The notes under the pieces: model-generated | The model's database searches: none | Told to the model about the DNA's origin: nothing | The model's input: only the letters and a program-made list of their open reading frames with translations | Program-made: the position numbers and the translations under genes | Shown: one piece after another, positions 44,757 through 53,438 of the stretch | Position numbering within the stretch: the first letter of the stretch is position 1 | Layout of the letters: each line of letters begins with the position of its first letter | From: CAYPXN01 sp964470915 | Lineage (GTDB): Bacteria > UBA10199 > JADFYH01 | Assembly (NCBI GenBank): GCA_964470915.1 | Contig: CAYYEM010000007.1 | Coordinates: 1-62,486, forward strand | Direction: 5' to 3' | DNA: 62,486 nucleotides

Positions 44757-45620
44757 ATGTCAGTTCAAAACATAAAACTATTCGCAGATTATGTGCTTCT
44801 GGATAAAGTAGCTTCGGGGGCTTTTTCTGAAATTTATAAAGTGAACAAAGATGGAAATTTTTTCGCACTTAAAAAACTCCTCCCCCACTTAAAATATGAC
44901 CGTGAATATCGGACACTTTTCGAAACTGAAGCAAAACTCCTTCAAAGCATATCGGACCCCGCTCACTTTCCTCTCTTTTATGAAAAGGGAGTTTATGAGG
45001 ATGAGCATTTTTTAATTTTGGAACTGATTGAAGGATGCAATCTTGAAAATGCAATTGAAGTAGCTTATAAAAACAACATTGCAATAAGCCCCGAAGTAGC
45101 AAGCCTCATCGCTTTAGAAATTTGCAAAGGGCTCGAAACGCTTCATCATACTTCTGTGCTCCCAGAAAAACCCATAGTGCATGGAGATCTGCGCGCTTCG
45201 AATGTCATGATGAGCAAGACTGGTGAAGTGAAAATGATCGACCTGGGCCTGAAAGGTGGAACCTTTGATTACATGCCTCTTGAACGCTTACATGATCGTA
45301 TCATCACACCCTATTCTGACATTTATGCTTTAGGCCATATCTTGTATGAAATGTTGCATGGCCAACGCTTACTCAAGGCAAAAACAAAACTAGAAGCTTA
45401 TTTTGAAATGCGTGAAACCAATATTGATGAAAATATTTTCAAAGAAAGTCTCCCCAGAGAAATCAAACAAATTCTGGTAAAAATTCTAAAACAGGATTCT
45501 TCCTCAAAATATCAAAATGTTGCGGAGTTAAAAAAAGATCTGGAATCTTTTCTAGAGCTTCACTTACCAAATCAAGATATTAAACAATGGATACACCCAC
45601 TTTTAAAACTTAATCCTTAA
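44757..45620 (+). CDS. Ser/Thr protein kinase with HGD catalytic loop
   Basis: 287 residues, a bare kinase domain with no membrane segment or sensor. The Gly-rich loop is VASGAFSEIYKV; the ATP Lys is in FALKKLL; the catalytic loop reads VHGDLRASNVMM (HGD instead of HRD); the metal site reads IDLG (DLG instead of DFG). Catalytic Asp, Asn and metal Asp are all kept, so activity is likely. Its target is unknown. Divergent from the MurD-like gene; the 3' end overlaps the convergent methyltransferase gene by 11 bases. Confidence 0.85.
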   Translation: MSVQNIKLFADYVLLDKVASGAFSEIYKVNKDGNFFALKKLLPHLKYDREYRTLFETEAKLLQSISDPAHFPLFYEKGVYEDEHFLILELIEGCNLENAIEVAYKNNIAISPEVASLIALEICKGLETLHHTSVLPEKPIVHGDLRASNVMMSKTGEVKMIDLGLKGGTFDYMPLERLHDRIITPYSDIYALGHILYEMLHGQRLLKAKTKLEAYFEMRETNIDENIFKESLPREIKQILVKILKQDSSSKYQNVAELKKDLESFLELHLPNQDIKQWIHPLLKLNP

Positions 45621-46429
45621 GCAAATCCACATAGTGTGATTCGGAATATAATTCTTGAAATAAAGAATTCAGAGGACTCCTCTGTTTCAAACGATCAAAA
45701 CCCCATTGAAGAAAGATATTTTTTTGCTGATTCAAAAGAGAAATATATTTAGCACTCAACTCATCAAAATCAATTTTACCTTCCAGATGACGAGTAATTT
45801 TAAATGATACAGCTTCCCCCGCTTCAAATCTTGATACTTCAACTTCAAATCCCTTTTTCGTTAAATAATCTCTAAACCAATCCTGGGTAAGTAGTAATTT
45901 TCTATCTTCTAAAAAAGCTGTTCCTTCTTTTTTGAGAGAATTAAAAATTGTTTCACAAGCCACGAAAGAATTGAGGGTGTAAGCAAGGCCTCCACGAACG
46001 GAAAAAATGTAGTCATAGGCATAGGGATGAAGTGCAATACTTTCAATCAAAGCAATATGTTGTTTGTAATTCGGAAGCTTCACTTTTCGATGGGTCAGCG
46101 CGATACCTTCAAGATGAATCTTAGGAGAAAAAAGCACGGAAAGTTCCTTCAAAAAATTTCCCTTTCCCATTCCCACATCTAAAACACTCACCATACCAGC
46201 CTCATGAATTCGAAGCTGCAACACAGCCTTCAAATAATCTTCCATGATACCCAGTCGCTCGCAATACTCCTCCAAAGAACGCTCCTGACTAAGCCATTCT
46301 TCTTGCAAATCTTTCCAACGATTTTCACGAATAAACCGAGCGAAACATTTTCGCAGCTCTGAATCTGTAAACATAAGCTTGTTCAATACCAAACCCTCAC
46401 CAAAAACAATCCCTTCGCTGGCGCTGCCA
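45610..46429 (-). CDS. SAM-dependent methyltransferase, 5' end lost in a gap
   Basis: At least 255 residues. Motif I of class I methyltransferases is clear: VSVLDVGMGKGNFLKEL. The rest (HIALIESIALHPYAYDYIFS, then GTAFLEDRKLLLTQDWF) fits the fold without pointing to a substrate. The frame is open into the gap at 46430, so the real start may be in the missing sequence; an in-frame ATG at 46374 is a possible start. It lies downstream of truA on the same strand. Confidence 0.7.
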
Positions 46430-46529
46430 NNNNNNNNNNNNNNNNNNNNNNNNNNNNNNNNNNNNNNNNNNNNNNNNNNNNNNNNNNNNNNNNNNNNNNN
46501 NNNNNNNNNNNNNNNNNNNNNNNNNNNNN
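46430..46529. other. 100-N gap hiding most of truA
   Basis: The ends do not overlap. A truA start enters from the right and a methyltransferase leaves on the left, so the true gap must be well over 100 bases (about 700 for a full TruA). Confidence 0.85.
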
Positions 46530-46624
46530 CTGAGCTTCTTCTCCTGCCATTGCCAACCATGATAGGCAGTGCCATCGTATTCGAGGGTGGCCTTGAAATT
46601 TCTTAAATCAATTTTATGAGTCAT
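46530..46624 (-). CDS. truA: tRNA pseudouridine synthase TruA, N-terminal fragment
   Basis: The first 31 residues are visible: NFKATLEYDGTAYHGWQWQ is the TruA opening (FxxxlxYDGtxyhGwQ). The enzyme makes pseudouridine at positions 38-40 of tRNA. The rest, including the catalytic Asp, lies in the gap. ATG at 46624. Confidence 0.85.
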
Positions 46625-46681
46625 ATATAGGTCTCTATAATAAGACTTTACATTAGAATCTATATTTGATACCTTGTCTTT

Positions 46682-46936
46682 ATGATTACAGTCACTCTAC
46701 AACAAGCCAAAGCCAAATTAAATAGTCTCGTCGAAGCAGCAATATCAGGTGAAGACGTCGTATTGTTGAGAGGCGCCCAGATTGTAGCCAGGATTCAGCC
46801 CTTAAATTCTAGCGACATTGAACTCTCCACCCAGCTTTCCGACAAACAGGCAGAAAATTTTTGGAAAGAAATTGATAAAAATCCTACCAAAAAATATTCT
46901 ACCCCAGAAAAAGCAGTCCAAGCTCTCAAAAAATAA
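46682..46936 (+). CDS. Phd/YefM-type antitoxin
   Basis: 84 residues. The N-terminal DNA-binding part (TLQQAKAKLNSLVEAAISGEDVVL) matches the Phd/YefM fold, and the C-terminal part, rich in charged residues, should wrap the toxin. It is followed 6 bases later by a RelE-like toxin, the normal antitoxin-toxin order. It probably represses its own promoter, as its family does. Confidence 0.85.
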   Translation: MITVTLQQAKAKLNSLVEAAISGEDVVLLRGAQIVARIQPLNSSDIELSTQLSDKQAENFWKEIDKNPTKKYSTPEKAVQALKK

Positions 46937-46942
46937 TTTTTT

Positions 46943-47221
46943 ATGCAAATTATTCTGACGGAACGGTTTCAAAAAGATGTAAGCGCTTTATCTTTAGAAG
47001 AAAAAAACCAGTTATTTTCAATTTTACTAAAACTTCCTACGGCCATCAAAAACCTTCATCTCCATCAGGGGATTGGACTCAGAAAAATACATTCCTCAGG
47101 AATTTATGAAGCAAGAATTGGACTAAGTTTAAGAATGCTATTCGGCCTCGATAAAAATACTGCTATCCTTCATCGAGTCGGCAACCATGATGAGATAAAA
47201 AGATATCTCAAGAATCTATAA
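46943..47221 (+). CDS. RelE/ParE-type toxin
   Basis: 92 residues. The compact fold is suggested by LTERFQKDVSALSLEEKNQL, GIGLRKIHSSGIYEARIG and SLRMLFGLDKNTAILHRVGN with HDEIKRYL at the end, the usual RelE-family layout. Likely a ribosome-dependent mRNA nuclease; a gyrase-targeting ParE role cannot be excluded. Its 3' end overlaps the convergent asd gene by six bases. Confidence 0.82.
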   Translation: MQIILTERFQKDVSALSLEEKNQLFSILLKLPTAIKNLHLHQGIGLRKIHSSGIYEARIGLSLRMLFGLDKNTAILHRVGNHDEIKRYLKNL

Positions 47222-47947
47222 GTATTTCTCAATCAAAATCTTCGCGATTTGTACCGCGTTGGTAGCAGCGCCTTTACGAATATTATCGGCAACGATCCAG
47301 AGATTCAGACCATTCGGAATCGATTCATCTTCGCGAATACGGCCCACAAACACATTGTCTTTTCCTACACAATGAATCGCGAGCGGGTATTCATTCTTCG
47401 ATGGATTATCTTGAACAGTCAAACCCGGTGCTTTTTCCAAAAGTTTTCGGACTTCCGACGTGCTAATTTTTTTCTTGGTTTCCACATTCACGGATTCTGA
47501 ATGCCCTCCAAAAACAGGGACGCGCACACAAGTGGCTGTGACGGCAATCGAATCATCATGCATGATTTTTTTGGTTTCGTTCACCATCTTCATTTCTTCC
47601 TTGGTATATCCATTGTCCAAGAACACATCAATGTGAGGTAAACAGTTAAAAGCAATTTGATGGGGAAATTTCTTTTTTTCAATTTCACGACTGTTGAACA
47701 AATCCACGCTTTGTTTTGCGAGTTCATCCATCGCACGTTTACCTGCACCGCTCGTCGCCTGATAAGTAGAAACGACAATGCGTTTAATTCCTGCAGCATC
47801 TTGAATTGGTTTGAGTGCCACCATCATTTGAATGGTTGAACAATTAGGATTCGCAATAATTCCTCTCTTGGTATATTGAGCAATGTCTTCTGGATTTACC
47901 TCAGGCACTACCAAGGGCACATCGGTGGCCATTCTGAAGGCAGAAGT
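47216..47947 (-). CDS. asd: Aspartate-semialdehyde dehydrogenase, 5' part lost in a gap
   Basis: 244 residues visible of about 340. It reduces aspartyl phosphate to the semialdehyde, the branch point to lysine, threonine, methionine and diaminopimelate. The catalytic Cys is in IIANPNCSTIQMM; TSAFRMATDVPLVVPEVNPE and GGHSESVNVETKK are family motifs. The NADP-binding N-terminus, about 100 residues, is in the gap at 47948-48047. Confidence 0.93.
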   Translation of the reverse strand, partial: TSAFRMATDVPLVVPEVNPEDIAQYTKRGIIANPNCSTIQMMVALKPIQDAAGIKRIVVSTYQATSGAGKRAMDELAKQSVDLFNSREIEKKKFPHQIAFNCLPHIDVFLDNGYTKEEMKMVNETKKIMHDDSIAVTATCVRVPVFGGHSESVNVETKKKISTSEVRKLLEKAPGLTVQDNPSKNEYPLAIHCVGKDNVFVGRIREDESIPNGLNLWIVADNIRKGAATNAVQIAKILIEKYL

Positions 47948-48047
47948 NNNNNNNNNNNNNNNNNNNNNNNNNNNNNNNNNNNNNNNNNNNNNNNNNNNNN
48001 NNNNNNNNNNNNNNNNNNNNNNNNNNNNNNNNNNNNNNNNNNNNNNN
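47948..48047. other. 100-N gap hiding the asd start and add end
   Basis: The ends do not overlap. About 100 residues of Asd plus the last residues of the deaminase are missing, so roughly 300 bases or more lie here. Confidence 0.8.
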
Positions 48048-49248
48048 CTTCCAAGCGATCGTAATAATCCATCACCTGACGTACATAAGCTCGCTTTTGG
48101 GTATAAGGGAGGGGCATAAATGAGCGTTTGAAGCCGTAAGAAATGATATCTTTGAGCTGCTTGGGTGTAAGTTGAAAGGCTTTCACCGCTTTCTCGATTT
48201 CATCCGATACCGTCGTATGTGATACCAAGCGATTATCCGTACAAAAAGTAACCGACAAACGTTCTTTCAACATTCTTTTTAAAGGATGATCTTCCAATTT
48301 TTTGATTTCAGGAATCGTTTGAAGATTACTCGTTAAACATACTTCCATCGTAATGCGCTGATCTGCAATAAACTCAATTAAATCTCGTGTGTATTGTTCC
48401 TTCTCTTCTTTGCTCGCTAAATGCTCCACCAAATCACTCGCAAACAAATGGGTTCCATGTCCAATGCGCTGGGCATGACATAAATTGATCGCCTGAAAAA
48501 TCGAAGCCGGTCCGTAGGCTTCTCCAGCATGAATCGTTTTATTTAAAAAATGTTGATGGGCAAATTCAAAAGCACGACGATGCGCATTCGCTGGCCAACC
48601 TTTTTCTTCCCCTGCTAAATCAAAACCACAAATAGGAATTCCTTTTTTATCGCGCAAATCCACTAAAGCTCTCACCAACTCCAAGGAAGCAATTGGAAAA
48701 ACCTGATGCAGAGGTGTGTAAGCATGGGTAGAAAGAAATTTTTCATAATAAGGAGAAAAAACTCCTGCAAATTTTCGAAGAGCACAACCGATAATCCCAT
48801 ACTCAAAGGATGGTTCTTTTCCCTCCCGGATTTCTTTTTTCTGATTAATTTCTTTCTTGGCTTTTTCCAAACCTCGGTTCACCGCTTGCAACACTTCCTC
48901 AATAGACACATGTTCGGTTGCACACAGCTGCGGATCAAAACGCGGTTCAATATAGCGAACTCCTTCTGCAAAGTTATCGAGAGCAAGCTCGTAAGCAATG
49001 CGCTCCAGAGCCTCTGGCGTCCGCATAACGGCACAAGTATAGGCAAAACCCTGAAGATACTCTCCCAGGTCCGCGTAGCGCTCTTTAAACACGAGTTTCT
49101 GAAGGCCCTCCTCGGTATTAGAAGGCAGTGTGACTTTACAAGTCTTAGCAAGTTCTATCAGGCTTTTCAGACGTAATGAACCATCGAGATGCACATGAAG
49201 ATCGGTTTTGGGAATTGATCGAATAAACTCTTTGTTAATCGAATACAT
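48048..49248 (-). CDS. add: Adenosine deaminase family protein, 3' end lost in a gap
   Basis: 400 residues visible. It hydrolyses adenosine (or a related purine or adenine) to inosine and ammonia. Zinc and catalytic residues are in DLHVHLDGS, HAGEAYGP, IGHGTHL and FCTDNRLVSH. It is longer than E. coli Add (333), because of extra helices at about 130-180. Substrate could differ from adenosine. ATG at 49248; no ribosome binding site seen. Confidence 0.88.
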
Positions 49249-49312
49249 CAAAATATTGTAAATTGATTTCTTACACTTGTCATCCCTTGAAAAACCATGC
49301 CATGCTCAATCC

Positions 49313-49741
49313 ATGAAAGTAATCGAAATTATTTCTGCCGATTTTTCCAGCGAACTCAAGCGTCCTCTTTTTCTTTCAGAGGTGCCTGCCGGATTTCCCT
49401 CACCTGCCGATGATTATATTGAACAAAAGTTAGATCTTAATCGTCATCTGATAAAACATCCCGCTGCAACCTACTTCGTAAGAGTTTCAGGAGACTCCAT
49501 GATCGAGGCAGGAATTCACTCAAAAGACATTCTCATTGTAGATCGCGCCTTAGAACCCAAAGACAAAAGTGTAATCATCGCCGTACTCAACGGAGAACTC
49601 ACCGTAAAGAGATTTCGAAATATTGAAGGAAAAGTTTTTCTCTACCCCGAAAATAAAAACTATGCTCCGATTCCTATTACTGAGGAAACAAATTTTGAAA
49701 ACTGGGGAGTCGTTACTTACGTCATACACTCCTTTATATAA
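49313..49741 (+). CDS. umuD: UmuD-like self-cleaving error-prone repair protein
   Basis: 142 residues from the ATG at 49313. LexA-family Ser-Lys peptidase: the catalytic Ser is in VSGDSMIEAG and the Lys in LTVKRF. The cleavage site reads Ala-Gly (VPAGFPSP, residues 26-27), where E. coli UmuD has Cys-Gly. Self-cleavage after DNA damage activates it as the polymerase V partner. It is followed 14 bases later by umuC. I could not find a clear LexA box upstream. Confidence 0.93.
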   Translation: MKVIEIISADFSSELKRPLFLSEVPAGFPSPADDYIEQKLDLNRHLIKHPAATYFVRVSGDSMIEAGIHSKDILIVDRALEPKDKSVIIAVLNGELTVKRFRNIEGKVFLYPENKNYAPIPITEETNFENWGVVTYVIHSFI

Positions 49742-49755
49742 GGTTAAGCTTGCGC

Positions 49756-51009
49756 ATGTTTGCCTTAATTGATTGCAATAATTTTTATGCCTCTTGTGAA
49801 AGAGTCTTTCGACCTAAACTCCAGGGGCAAGCCATTGTTGTTCTTTCAAGTAACGATGGTTGCGTCATCGCTCGTTCGAACGAAGCAAAAGCGTTGGGCA
49901 TTGCCATGGGTGAACCTTTTTTTAAAATTCGATCGCTGGTTAAAAACAACAAAGTTCATGTTTTCTCTTCAAACTTTTCTTTATATGGAGACATGTCAGC
50001 GCGGGTCATGGACGTTCTCGGTCAATTCGCAAGTGAAATGGAAATTTATTCGGTAGATGAAGCTTTCTTGGATTTCTCTCATGTTCCTTGCACCACCCTA
50101 CCCTCTCTCTCAGAAAAAATACGCGATACTGTCAAACAATGGACAGGAATTCCTGTTTCGATTGGTGTGGCTCCTACTAAAACACTTTGCAAGGTCGCCA
50201 ATTATTTTTCTAAGAAATATCCTTCGTTTCACGGAATCTGTATTTTTGACAAAGCAGAAACATGGTTTCCACTTCTAGAACATATGCCGGTGGGTGAACT
50301 TTGGGGCATTGGCCGAAATTATGCCAAACTTATGAAAGACAAGGGTATCGAAACAGCAGCAGACTTTTTAAAGCTCCCGGCAGGATGGGTGCATTCCCAG
50401 ATGAAAGTGATGGGCCTACGAATGCAAGAAGAACTCAAAGGAATTTCATGCTTAGAACTCGAGCGATTACATTTGCCACGTAAAGGAATTTGTGTGTCAC
50501 GCTCTTTTGGAAAAGCGCTCACAACACTTGCAGAACTGACCGAAGCCGTTTCCTGTTTTGCAGCACGTGCTGCAGAAAAACTAAGAGAAGACAAACAAAT
50601 TGCTCAAGACATTACCGTTTTTCTCAGAACCAATCGTTTTAAAGAAAATTCGGTTTCGACTGCTTTGCATTGCCGTTTAGCTTATCCCAGTTCTTATACT
50701 CCTGACTTCATTCGCATGAGTGTAAAAGCCCTGGAGCGTTTATTTCAAAGCAATTTAGAATATAAAAAAGCCGGAATTTTATTACACGATTTAATGGATG
50801 AAAAAAAACGGCAAGGAAACTTGTTCGAGTCGAATGACTTTGATACCAAAAACTCTCTGATGCATACACTCGATCATATTCATTCGCGTTGGGGCACCTC
50901 GATTCTTCGATATGCCTCTGAAGGAATCAAGCCTCAATGGCAACCGCGATCAGACCTTCGCTCTCCGAGTTATACCACTCATTGGAATGACTTATTGGAA
51001 GTCACTTAA
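49756..51009 (+). CDS. umuC: DNA polymerase V catalytic subunit UmuC
   Basis: 417 residues, Y-family translesion polymerase. Opening FALIDCNNFYASCERVFRP with the first catalytic Asp; SVDEAFLDFS with the second pair; then the thumb (GIPVSIGVAPTKTLCKVANY) and C-terminal UmuC-specific domain. Complete. With umuD it forms the error-prone polymerase. The stop overlaps the convergent methyltransferase by four bases. Confidence 0.96.
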   Translation: MFALIDCNNFYASCERVFRPKLQGQAIVVLSSNDGCVIARSNEAKALGIAMGEPFFKIRSLVKNNKVHVFSSNFSLYGDMSARVMDVLGQFASEMEIYSVDEAFLDFSHVPCTTLPSLSEKIRDTVKQWTGIPVSIGVAPTKTLCKVANYFSKKYPSFHGICIFDKAETWFPLLEHMPVGELWGIGRNYAKLMKDKGIETAADFLKLPAGWVHSQMKVMGLRMQEELKGISCLELERLHLPRKGICVSRSFGKALTTLAELTEAVSCFAARAAEKLREDKQIAQDITVFLRTNRFKENSVSTALHCRLAYPSSYTPDFIRMSVKALERLFQSNLEYKKAGILLHDLMDEKKRQGNLFESNDFDTKNSLMHTLDHIHSRWGTSILRYASEGIKPQWQPRSDLRSPSYTTHWNDLLEVT

Positions 51010-51962
51010 ACTCCAATCCAACAAGCTTTCAGATAAGGATTTTTTTCTTCACTGGGAGTGAGCTTGAAATCTCGAGGCACTGATAAGGGTTTCAAAATTT
51101 GATAAGGTGTTTTTTGTAACACAGCGCTTACCTTTTGATTAAAAATTTCACGAGAGATCTTAAGTGTATTAATGCAAAAAAATAAATTCCCCGAAGGAGA
51201 AAGAAGGGAAAGAGACTCTTCCAGTAAAGATCCCATATCTCTTTCCGTAGAAAAATTACTTCGGTTGCTTCTCGAAAAAGTAGGTGGATCTACAATAATC
51301 AGATCAAATATTTCATTTTTTTTCTTCGCAAACTTCAAATATTCAAACACATCGCGAGTCCAAACCGGTGTTTTTTTCAAGTCCATTTCATTTAAAACTA
51401 CATTTCGTTTCAACCAATCCAGATAATTTTTAGAAAGATCTACAGAGACTACTTCGTTGGCTCCGCCTTTCATCGCTGCAATTGTAAAAGCACCCGTATA
51501 GGAAAAAAGATTAAGCACTCTTCTTTTTTTTGAATTGTGATAGATGGTTTTGCGATTTTCACGTTGGTCCAAAAACAAACCACTGTGTTGGCCTTCACCT
51601 AAGCGTATTTCAAACTTAAAATCCCCTTCTTGAATCACTTTATTGAGTAGAGCACCCGGACCTTTTTCACGAGTCGCGAAAGTGGGAAGAGGCGAAAAAT
51701 TCATCGCTTCAAAACAACGAAACTCCCTTGTGGCATCTATTTGAGAAGCTATTTTAATCAGATCTTGAACTAACTCTTTTCGAGCTTCAAAACAGGAAGC
51801 TTCTTTAAAAACAATGTGAAAAGCTCCCGCATAATAATCAATCTGCAAGCCCTGGAGATTATCTCCCACTCCATTTACCAATCGAAAAGCTTCAAGCTTA
51901 TTTTTTTCAACATAAGCTTTACGCCATTCCCAGGCTATTTGGATTTTTTTTAAAATACTCAC
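51006..51962 (-). CDS. RlmI-type class I rRNA methyltransferase
   Basis: 318 residues. A SAM-binding domain with VLNLFSYTGAFTIAAMKGGA (motif I), VVSVDLS and the catalytic IVDPPTFSRS is preceded by an RNA-binding N-terminal part (NGVGDNLQGLQIDYYAG, as in PUA-linked RlmI proteins). E. coli RlmI methylates C1962 of 23S rRNA; this one is shorter and lacks a full PUA domain, so the exact target is uncertain. GTG start overlapping the upstream stop (GTGA). Confidence 0.85.
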   Translation of the reverse strand: MSILKKIQIAWEWRKAYVEKNKLEAFRLVNGVGDNLQGLQIDYYAGAFHIVFKEASCFEARKELVQDLIKIASQIDATREFRCFEAMNFSPLPTFATREKGPGALLNKVIQEGDFKFEIRLGEGQHSGLFLDQRENRKTIYHNSKKRRVLNLFSYTGAFTIAAMKGGANEVVSVDLSKNYLDWLKRNVVLNEMDLKKTPVWTRDVFEYLKFAKKKNEIFDLIIVDPPTFSRSNRSNFSTERDMGSLLEESLSLLSPSGNLFFCINTLKISREIFNQKVSAVLQKTPYQILKPLSVPRDFKLTPSEEKNPYLKACWIGV

Positions 51963-52249
51963 GATTTTTTAAATAAAGCTTCGAGTTTTGCTTTGGCATC
52001 TAGTTCTTTGGTAGAAACGTTTCCTTTACGGTCTTTGACAAATTCAAAATAATCACAAAAGTTAGCCCGATCTTTTTCTAAAACCCGTTCGGCATTCGGT
52101 TCGCGACAGTCGTTATAAGCGGAAGTATCGTAAAAAGTACAATTCAAACAGCAATGAGCATCGGAGTTACAAAAAGGACAAGTATCACCCCTTCCCACTC
52201 GCTCGGTCACCTGCACTTCGTTTTTACAATGATAGCAAAAGTTAGCCAT
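51959..52249 (-). CDS. Small Zn-ribbon protein of unknown function
   Basis: 96 residues with four Cys pairs or groups: CYHC, CPFC, CCLNC and the later NDCREP/NFCDYF. These probably bind two zinc ions. The pattern RGDTCPFCNSDAHCCLNCxFYD followed by EPNAE and FCDYF is one I have seen in conserved hypothetical proteins, with no known function. It is translationally coupled to the RlmI-type methyltransferase (GTGA overlap), which hints at a role around ribosomes or RNA. Confidence 0.75.
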   Translation of the reverse strand: MANFCYHCKNEVQVTERVGRGDTCPFCNSDAHCCLNCTFYDTSAYNDCREPNAERVLEKDRANFCDYFEFVKDRKGNVSTKELDAKAKLEALFKKS

Positions 52250-52341
52250 AAATAAGCCCTAACACCCCCTAAAACAGAATCCAATTATTTTTCCCCCTCC
52301 CCTTGCAAAATCAATCTCACCTTGCTAACAGGGTAGGTCTT

Positions 52342-53337
52342 ATGACCCAACCACATAAAATTGCTGTTTTAGCGGGTGACGGCTCTGCTCCTGAGTTTAT
52401 GGCAGCTGCCATTCGAGTGTTAAAGGCTTGCGCCCAAAAATTTAATTTAAACTTTCAGTTTGAAGAAGCCCTCGTAGGAGGCGCTGCTTTTGATAAATAT
52501 AAGCATCCGCTTCCTCCTGAAACTTTAAAAATTACCGATGCCAGTGATGCCATTCTTTTTGGTTCCGTCGGCCGCGATGATTTGCCTCAAGGCTTGGTCG
52601 AAAAAGAAGGTTTACTTGCTATCCGAAAATATTATGGCTTTTTTGCTAACTTAAGACCTGCAACCATTTATGCCCCCCTGGCTTCTGCCTCCTCCTTAAA
52701 AACTGAACGCTTGAGTGATGAAAAAGGAAACACCAGTTTTGAAATATTAACCGTACGTGAACTCACAGGCGGNNNNNNNNNNNNNNNNNNNNNNNNNNNN
52801 NNNNNNNNNNNNNNNNNNNNNNNNNNNNNNNNNNNNNNNNNNNNNNNNNNNNNNNNNNNNNNNNNNNNNNNNATGCAAATTGCCACTTGGCCTCGTCAAT
52901 TTGACGTGATCGTCACTGAAAATCTTTTTGGAGATATTTTAAGCGACTTATCTGCCGCCATTACAGGCTCTTTAGGTTTACTCCCTTCTGCCTCAATTAA
53001 TGAAAAAGGATTTGGGATGTATGAACCTTCAGGCGGCACTGCACCCGATTTAATGGGATTGGGCATCGTCAATCCCATTGCCCAAATCCGTTCTGCAGCC
53101 ATGATGCTGAGCTACAGTTTTAAATTAGAAAAAGAGGCACAAGCTATTGAAAATGCAGTAGCTAAAGCTTTAGATAAAGGTGCCCGAACGATTGACATCT
53201 GTGGAATAAAATCCGCTTACGAAAAAATCAAAGGACCTGTCAGTCAAAAAGATAAAAATGCCGCTCATGCAGTTTTAAAAGAATTCAACATCCTGACTAC
53301 TGAACAAATGGCAGATAGAATCATTGAAGAAGTTTAA
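52342..53337 (+). CDS. leuB: 3-Isopropylmalate dehydrogenase, middle lost in a gap
   Basis: Both ends are present. The N-terminal part runs to TVRELTGG, and the rest resumes at MQIATWPRQFDVIVTENLFG, followed by GDILSD and SGGTAPDLMG. Against E. coli LeuB, about 87 residues (about 261 bases) should lie between, but only 100 N are shown. The frame happens to stay open across the N run. It oxidises and decarboxylates 3-isopropylmalate in leucine synthesis. ATG at 52342 chosen over an upstream in-frame start. Confidence 0.93.
   Translation: MTQPHKIAVLAGDGSAPEFMAAAIRVLKACAQKFNLNFQFEEALVGGAAFDKYKHPLPPETLKITDASDAILFGSVGRDDLPQGLVEKEGLLAIRKYYGFFANLRPATIYAPLASASSLKTERLSDEKGNTSFEILTVRELTGXXXXXXXXXXXXXXXXXXXXXXXXXXXXXXXXXXMQIATWPRQFDVIVTENLFGDILSDLSAAITGSLGLLPSASINEKGFGMYEPSGGTAPDLMGLGIVNPIAQIRSAAMMLSYSFKLEKEAQAIENAVAKALDKGARTIDICGIKSAYEKIKGPVSQKDKNAAHAVLKEFNILTTEQMADRIIEEV
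52773..52872. other. 100-N gap inside leuB, nominal length too short
   Basis: The ends do not overlap. The expected missing piece is about 261 bases by comparison with E. coli LeuB. Confidence 0.85.
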
Positions 53338-53344
53338 TTCAACG

Positions 53345-53421
53345 CCGTTCATGCTTCGAGGGCCTCAGCACGAACGGTTTATTTAAATTGAGAAACGTTC
53401 GCCCTGAGGCTCTCGAAGGGC
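53345..53421. repeat. Palindromic repeat between leuB and leuC
   Basis: CCGTTCATGCTTCGAGGGCC...CCTGAGGCTCTCGAAGGGC. A second copy of the same subtype lies between leuC and leuD. Confidence 0.8.
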
Positions 53422-53438
53422 AAACAATTGGAAAATAA

